Assembly (NCBI GenBank): GCA_002480345.1
Contig: DLBY01000102.1
Span: 519-16,084, forward strand
DNA length: 15,566 nucleotides
Direction of reading: 5' to 3'
Source of the DNA: Phycisphaerales bacterium UBA7812
GTDB lineage: Bacteria > Planctomycetota > Phycisphaerae > Phycisphaerales > UBA1924
The translations under genes were made by a program, and so were the position numbers. This document shows positions 13,958-15,566 of the stretch, one piece after another. Positions within the stretch are counted from its first letter, which is position 1, and each line of letters opens with the position of its first letter. The notes beneath the pieces are model-generated. The model searched no databases. It was given only the letters and a program-made list of their open reading frames with translations, and had not been told where the DNA came from.

Positions 13958-15337
13958 TCACACCGCGACGCTCCCAAGTTCGTGGTTCTTCTTCACGCTC
14001 GTGGCGAGGAGCTTGGCGAGTTTCTTGTCCGTCCCGTTGGGCCCGACGATGAGGAGCGTGTCGCCCGCCTGGATCACCGTGTCGGCGGTCGGCACGCCCA
14101 CCTTCCCGTCGTGCTCGACCGCGACGAGCACCCAACCCGAGAACTCCGAGACCTCCTTGAGCGGGCGTCCGAGGACCACCGAGTCGGCCTCGACGCGGGC
14201 TCGGAAGACATCCAGCACGCCCTCCGCGAGCGAGGTGACCTTTCTCACCCCCTTCTCCTCGAGCACATTGAGGATCTCGGTGACCGCGGAACTGCGGGGG
14301 CTGAAGGACCGGTCGATGCCGACATGCCGCAGCAGGTGGCCGTACTGCGGTCGCTGCACGACCGCGATGGTCTGCGCAACGCCCTTGGTCTTGACCCAGG
14401 CGCTGCCCAGGATGTTGCGTTCGTCGTCGTTGGTGAGCGCCACGAAGGTGTCGACCTGCGCCAGCGCTTCCTCGACGAAGACCGCCTCGTCGGTGGGGTC
14501 CGCGTTGATGACGGTGACCCAGTCGAGCTTCTCGGCGAGTTCCTCGGCGCGCTGGGGGTCTTCCTCGAAGACCCGGATCGAGAAGCGGCGCGCGTGCAGG
14601 GCGCGGCAGAGCCAGACCGCCATCGCGGGCCCGCCCATGATCGCGATGCGCCGGCGCGCGTCCTTGGAGCGGTGCCCGAACGCCTCGAGGGCGGCGTCGA
14701 AGTGCTCGCGATCGCTGAGCAGGATCACGACATCCCCGGCTTCGACGGTGCTCCCGGCACGCGGGAGGGAAACGAACGAGTCGCGGGAGATCGCGACGAG
14801 CCGCGTCCGCGGGGGGAGTTTCAACTCGCTGAGCGTCTTGCCCGCGGCGGGTGAATCCTGCGGGACGGGAAACTCTTGGATCTCGATATTGCCGCGCGCG
14901 AAGGTCTCGATCGCGATCGCGGCGGGGTTCCGCAGGGTGCGCGCGATCGACTGCGCCGCGACATACTCGGGGCAGATCAGGCGATCGATCCCGAAATGCT
15001 CCGCGTAGTTGAACACGCTGTTCTCGAAGAACGCGCGGTGATGGACGCGCGCGACGACGCGGTCGGCGCCGAGGCCTTTCGCGAGTGAGGCCGCGAGCAG
15101 GTTCACCTCGTCGTGGTTGGTCGCGGCGACGACGAGGTCCGCCTTGTCGGCGCCCGCGTTGAGCAGCACCCGGGGCTCGGAGCACGACCCCTGCAGCGTC
15201 GCCGCGTCGAGCGAATCCTGGATCGCGCGCAACGCGTTCGCGTCGCTGTCGACGACCGTGACGCGGTGCCCCGCGGCGACCAGCACTTCCGCGGCGTGAT
15301 AGCCCACATGCCCCGCGCCGCCGATGACGATGTTCAT
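13958..15337 (-). CDS. trkA: TrkA potassium-channel regulatory subunit
   Basis: A 459-residue protein, matching E. coli TrkA (458), built of two RCK_N/RCK_C units. The first Rossmann motif is intact (GGAGHVG, residues 6-12, with Asp30 at the end of strand 2: VTVVDSD), followed by QGSCSEP, DLVVAATNHDEVNLLAA and the first RCK_C domain (about 140-215). The second unit starts at about 229 (IAIMGGPAMAVWL), where the glycine motif is degenerate, although VFEEDPQRAEEL and TFVALTNDDERNIL are kept; the second RCK_C domain ends the protein. TrkA binds NAD(H) and ATP/ADP in the cytoplasm and gates TrkH. I chose the ATG at 15337 (MNIVIGGAG) because it has GAGGTG 5 nt upstream and begins directly at the Rossmann strand; an in-frame start 10 codons earlier adds an unlikely leader. 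Confidence 0.95.
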   Translation of the reverse strand: MNIVIGGAGHVGYHAAEVLVAAGHRVTVVDSDANALRAIQDSLDAATLQGSCSEPRVLLNAGADKADLVVAATNHDEVNLLAASLAKGLGADRVVARVHHRAFFENSVFNYAEHFGIDRLICPEYVAAQSIARTLRNPAAIAIETFARGNIEIQEFPVPQDSPAAGKTLSELKLPPRTRLVAISRDSFVSLPRAGSTVEAGDVVILLSDREHFDAALEAFGHRSKDARRRIAIMGGPAMAVWLCRALHARRFSIRVFEEDPQRAEELAEKLDWVTVINADPTDEAVFVEEALAQVDTFVALTNDDERNILGSAWVKTKGVAQTIAVVQRPQYGHLLRHVGIDRSFSPRSSAVTEILNVLEEKGVRKVTSLAEGVLDVFRARVEADSVVLGRPLKEVSEFSGWVLVAVEHDGKVGVPTADTVIQAGDTLLIVGPNGTDKKLAKLLATSVKKNHELGSVAV

Positions 15338-15354
15338 GCCTTCACCTCGGCGGG

Positions 15355-15383
15355 AGTATAGAGACACCGAGCGCCGGGCTCAG
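15355..15383 (-). promoter_or_regulatory. Candidate promoter for trkA
   Basis: On the minus strand a good -10 element TATACT (15360-15355) lies 17 bp downstream of a poor -35 CTGAGC (15383-15378). Transcription would start near 15348, giving a leader of only about 10 nt that still includes the GAGGTG Shine-Dalgarno sequence. The position in the 87-bp gap after the upstream gene fits, but the -35 matches only three of six consensus bases. Confidence 0.35.
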
Positions 15384-15424
15384 CCTCCTCCCCCCGCGAT
15401 CCGCTCGGCTGGGTCGGCTTCAGA

Positions 15425-15566
15425 TCAGGGGCAGCCCGCGACGAACGACGCGACGAACGCGTTGACATCGCCCAGATCGAACACACCGAGCGGCGGCGCG
15501 AGGTCCGCGATCGGATCGCTGGCGAGAAAGCCGGTGGTGAAGGCGTTGATGTCCGCGAGATCGAGC
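15425..15566 (-). CDS. C-terminal end of an exported protein with a dockerin-like tail (cut by right edge)
   Basis: Only the last 46 codons and the TGA lie in the window. They read as two dockerin-like calcium-binding repeats: LDLADINAFTTGFLASD, a short spacer DPIADLAPPLGV, then FDLGDVNAFVASFVAGCP and stop. The paired D-L-A/G-D-I/V-N-A-F pattern, the ADLAPP spacer and the Gly-Cys-Pro end match the C-terminal dockerin-type domain common in secreted Phycisphaerae proteins. The function of the missing part is unknown. The tail implies export, so it may be a substrate of a secretion system, but a link with the T2SS cluster about 6 kb away is only inference. It is on the same strand as trkA, 87 bp upstream; no clear terminator was seen between them. 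Confidence 0.8.
   Translation of the reverse strand, partial: LDLADINAFTTGFLASDPIADLAPPLGVFDLGDVNAFVASFVAGCP

Noticed and set aside
12059..14854. A plus-strand open frame of about 931 codons antisense to hscA, trkH and trkA
   Set aside because: Composition is dominated by Arg, Asp, Glu and His as expected for the complement of GC-rich coding DNA; the opposite strand has unmistakable Hsp70, TrkH and TrkA motifs.
15338..15424. Possible terminator between the dockerin-tail gene and trkA
   Set aside because: Only a 4-bp stem (GAGC/GCTC, 15369-15381) is visible and no T-run follows, so I do not claim a terminator.
1..15566. Search for a defence island, mobile element or CRISPR array
   Set aside because: No transposase, integrase, direct-repeat array or tRNA-linked attachment site was seen; the genes are housekeeping, transport and secretion genes with uniform composition.

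Overview
The window is GC-rich, tightly packed chromosomal DNA, most likely from a planctomycete of the Phycisphaerae type. Three things point there. The partial gene at the right edge ends in a pair of dockerin-like repeats closing in Gly-Cys-Pro, a tail I associate with exported Phycisphaerae proteins. The type II secretion genes are divergent in order and sequence. Starts are often GTG with start/stop overlaps. This taxonomic call is inference; there is no rRNA to confirm it. I saw no tRNA, rRNA, CRISPR array, transposase or insertion sequence, and no intergenic gap exceeds 300 bp.

Layout. (1) Bases 1-578, plus strand: C-terminal part of a PhoH-family ATPase, cut by the left edge. (2) Bases 593-9132, minus strand: one cluster, read right to left as gspF, gspG, a gspI-like pseudopilin gene, gspJ, gspK, a gspC-like gene, a gspL-like gene, a gspM-like gene, and a TPR lipoprotein. 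It holds the inner-membrane platform and pseudopilus of a type II secretion system (T2SS). No secretin (gspD), ATPase (gspE), gspH or prepilin peptidase is present, so these must lie elsewhere. (3) Bases 9256-10353, plus strand: a zinc-dependent L-threonine 3-dehydrogenase, divergent from gspF. (4) Bases 10375-15337, minus strand: trkA, trkH and an HscA-like Hsp70 gene, probably partly cotranscribed. trkA and trkH form a potassium uptake system. (5) Bases 15425-15566, minus strand: the C-terminal end of a protein with a dockerin-like tail.

How the genes fit together. GspF, L, M and C would form the inner-membrane platform, and GspG, I, J and K the pseudopilus. The TPR lipoprotein at the distal end is a reasonable candidate pilotin-like or assembly factor. 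TrkH is the potassium-conducting membrane subunit and TrkA its cytoplasmic nucleotide-binding regulator. The Hsp70 gene 31 bp downstream resembles the iron-sulphur chaperone HscA more than DnaK, but no isc genes adjoin it.

The points most worth a second look are: the threonine dehydrogenase that has lost all four structural-zinc cysteines while keeping its catalytic zinc ligands; the atypical T2SS gene set with low-complexity tails on two pseudopilins; the TPR lipoprotein as a candidate pilotin; a 14-bp sequence repeated upstream of gspG and the gspI-like gene; and the degenerate second nucleotide-binding motif in TrkA. I found no clearly new system, only divergent versions of known ones.
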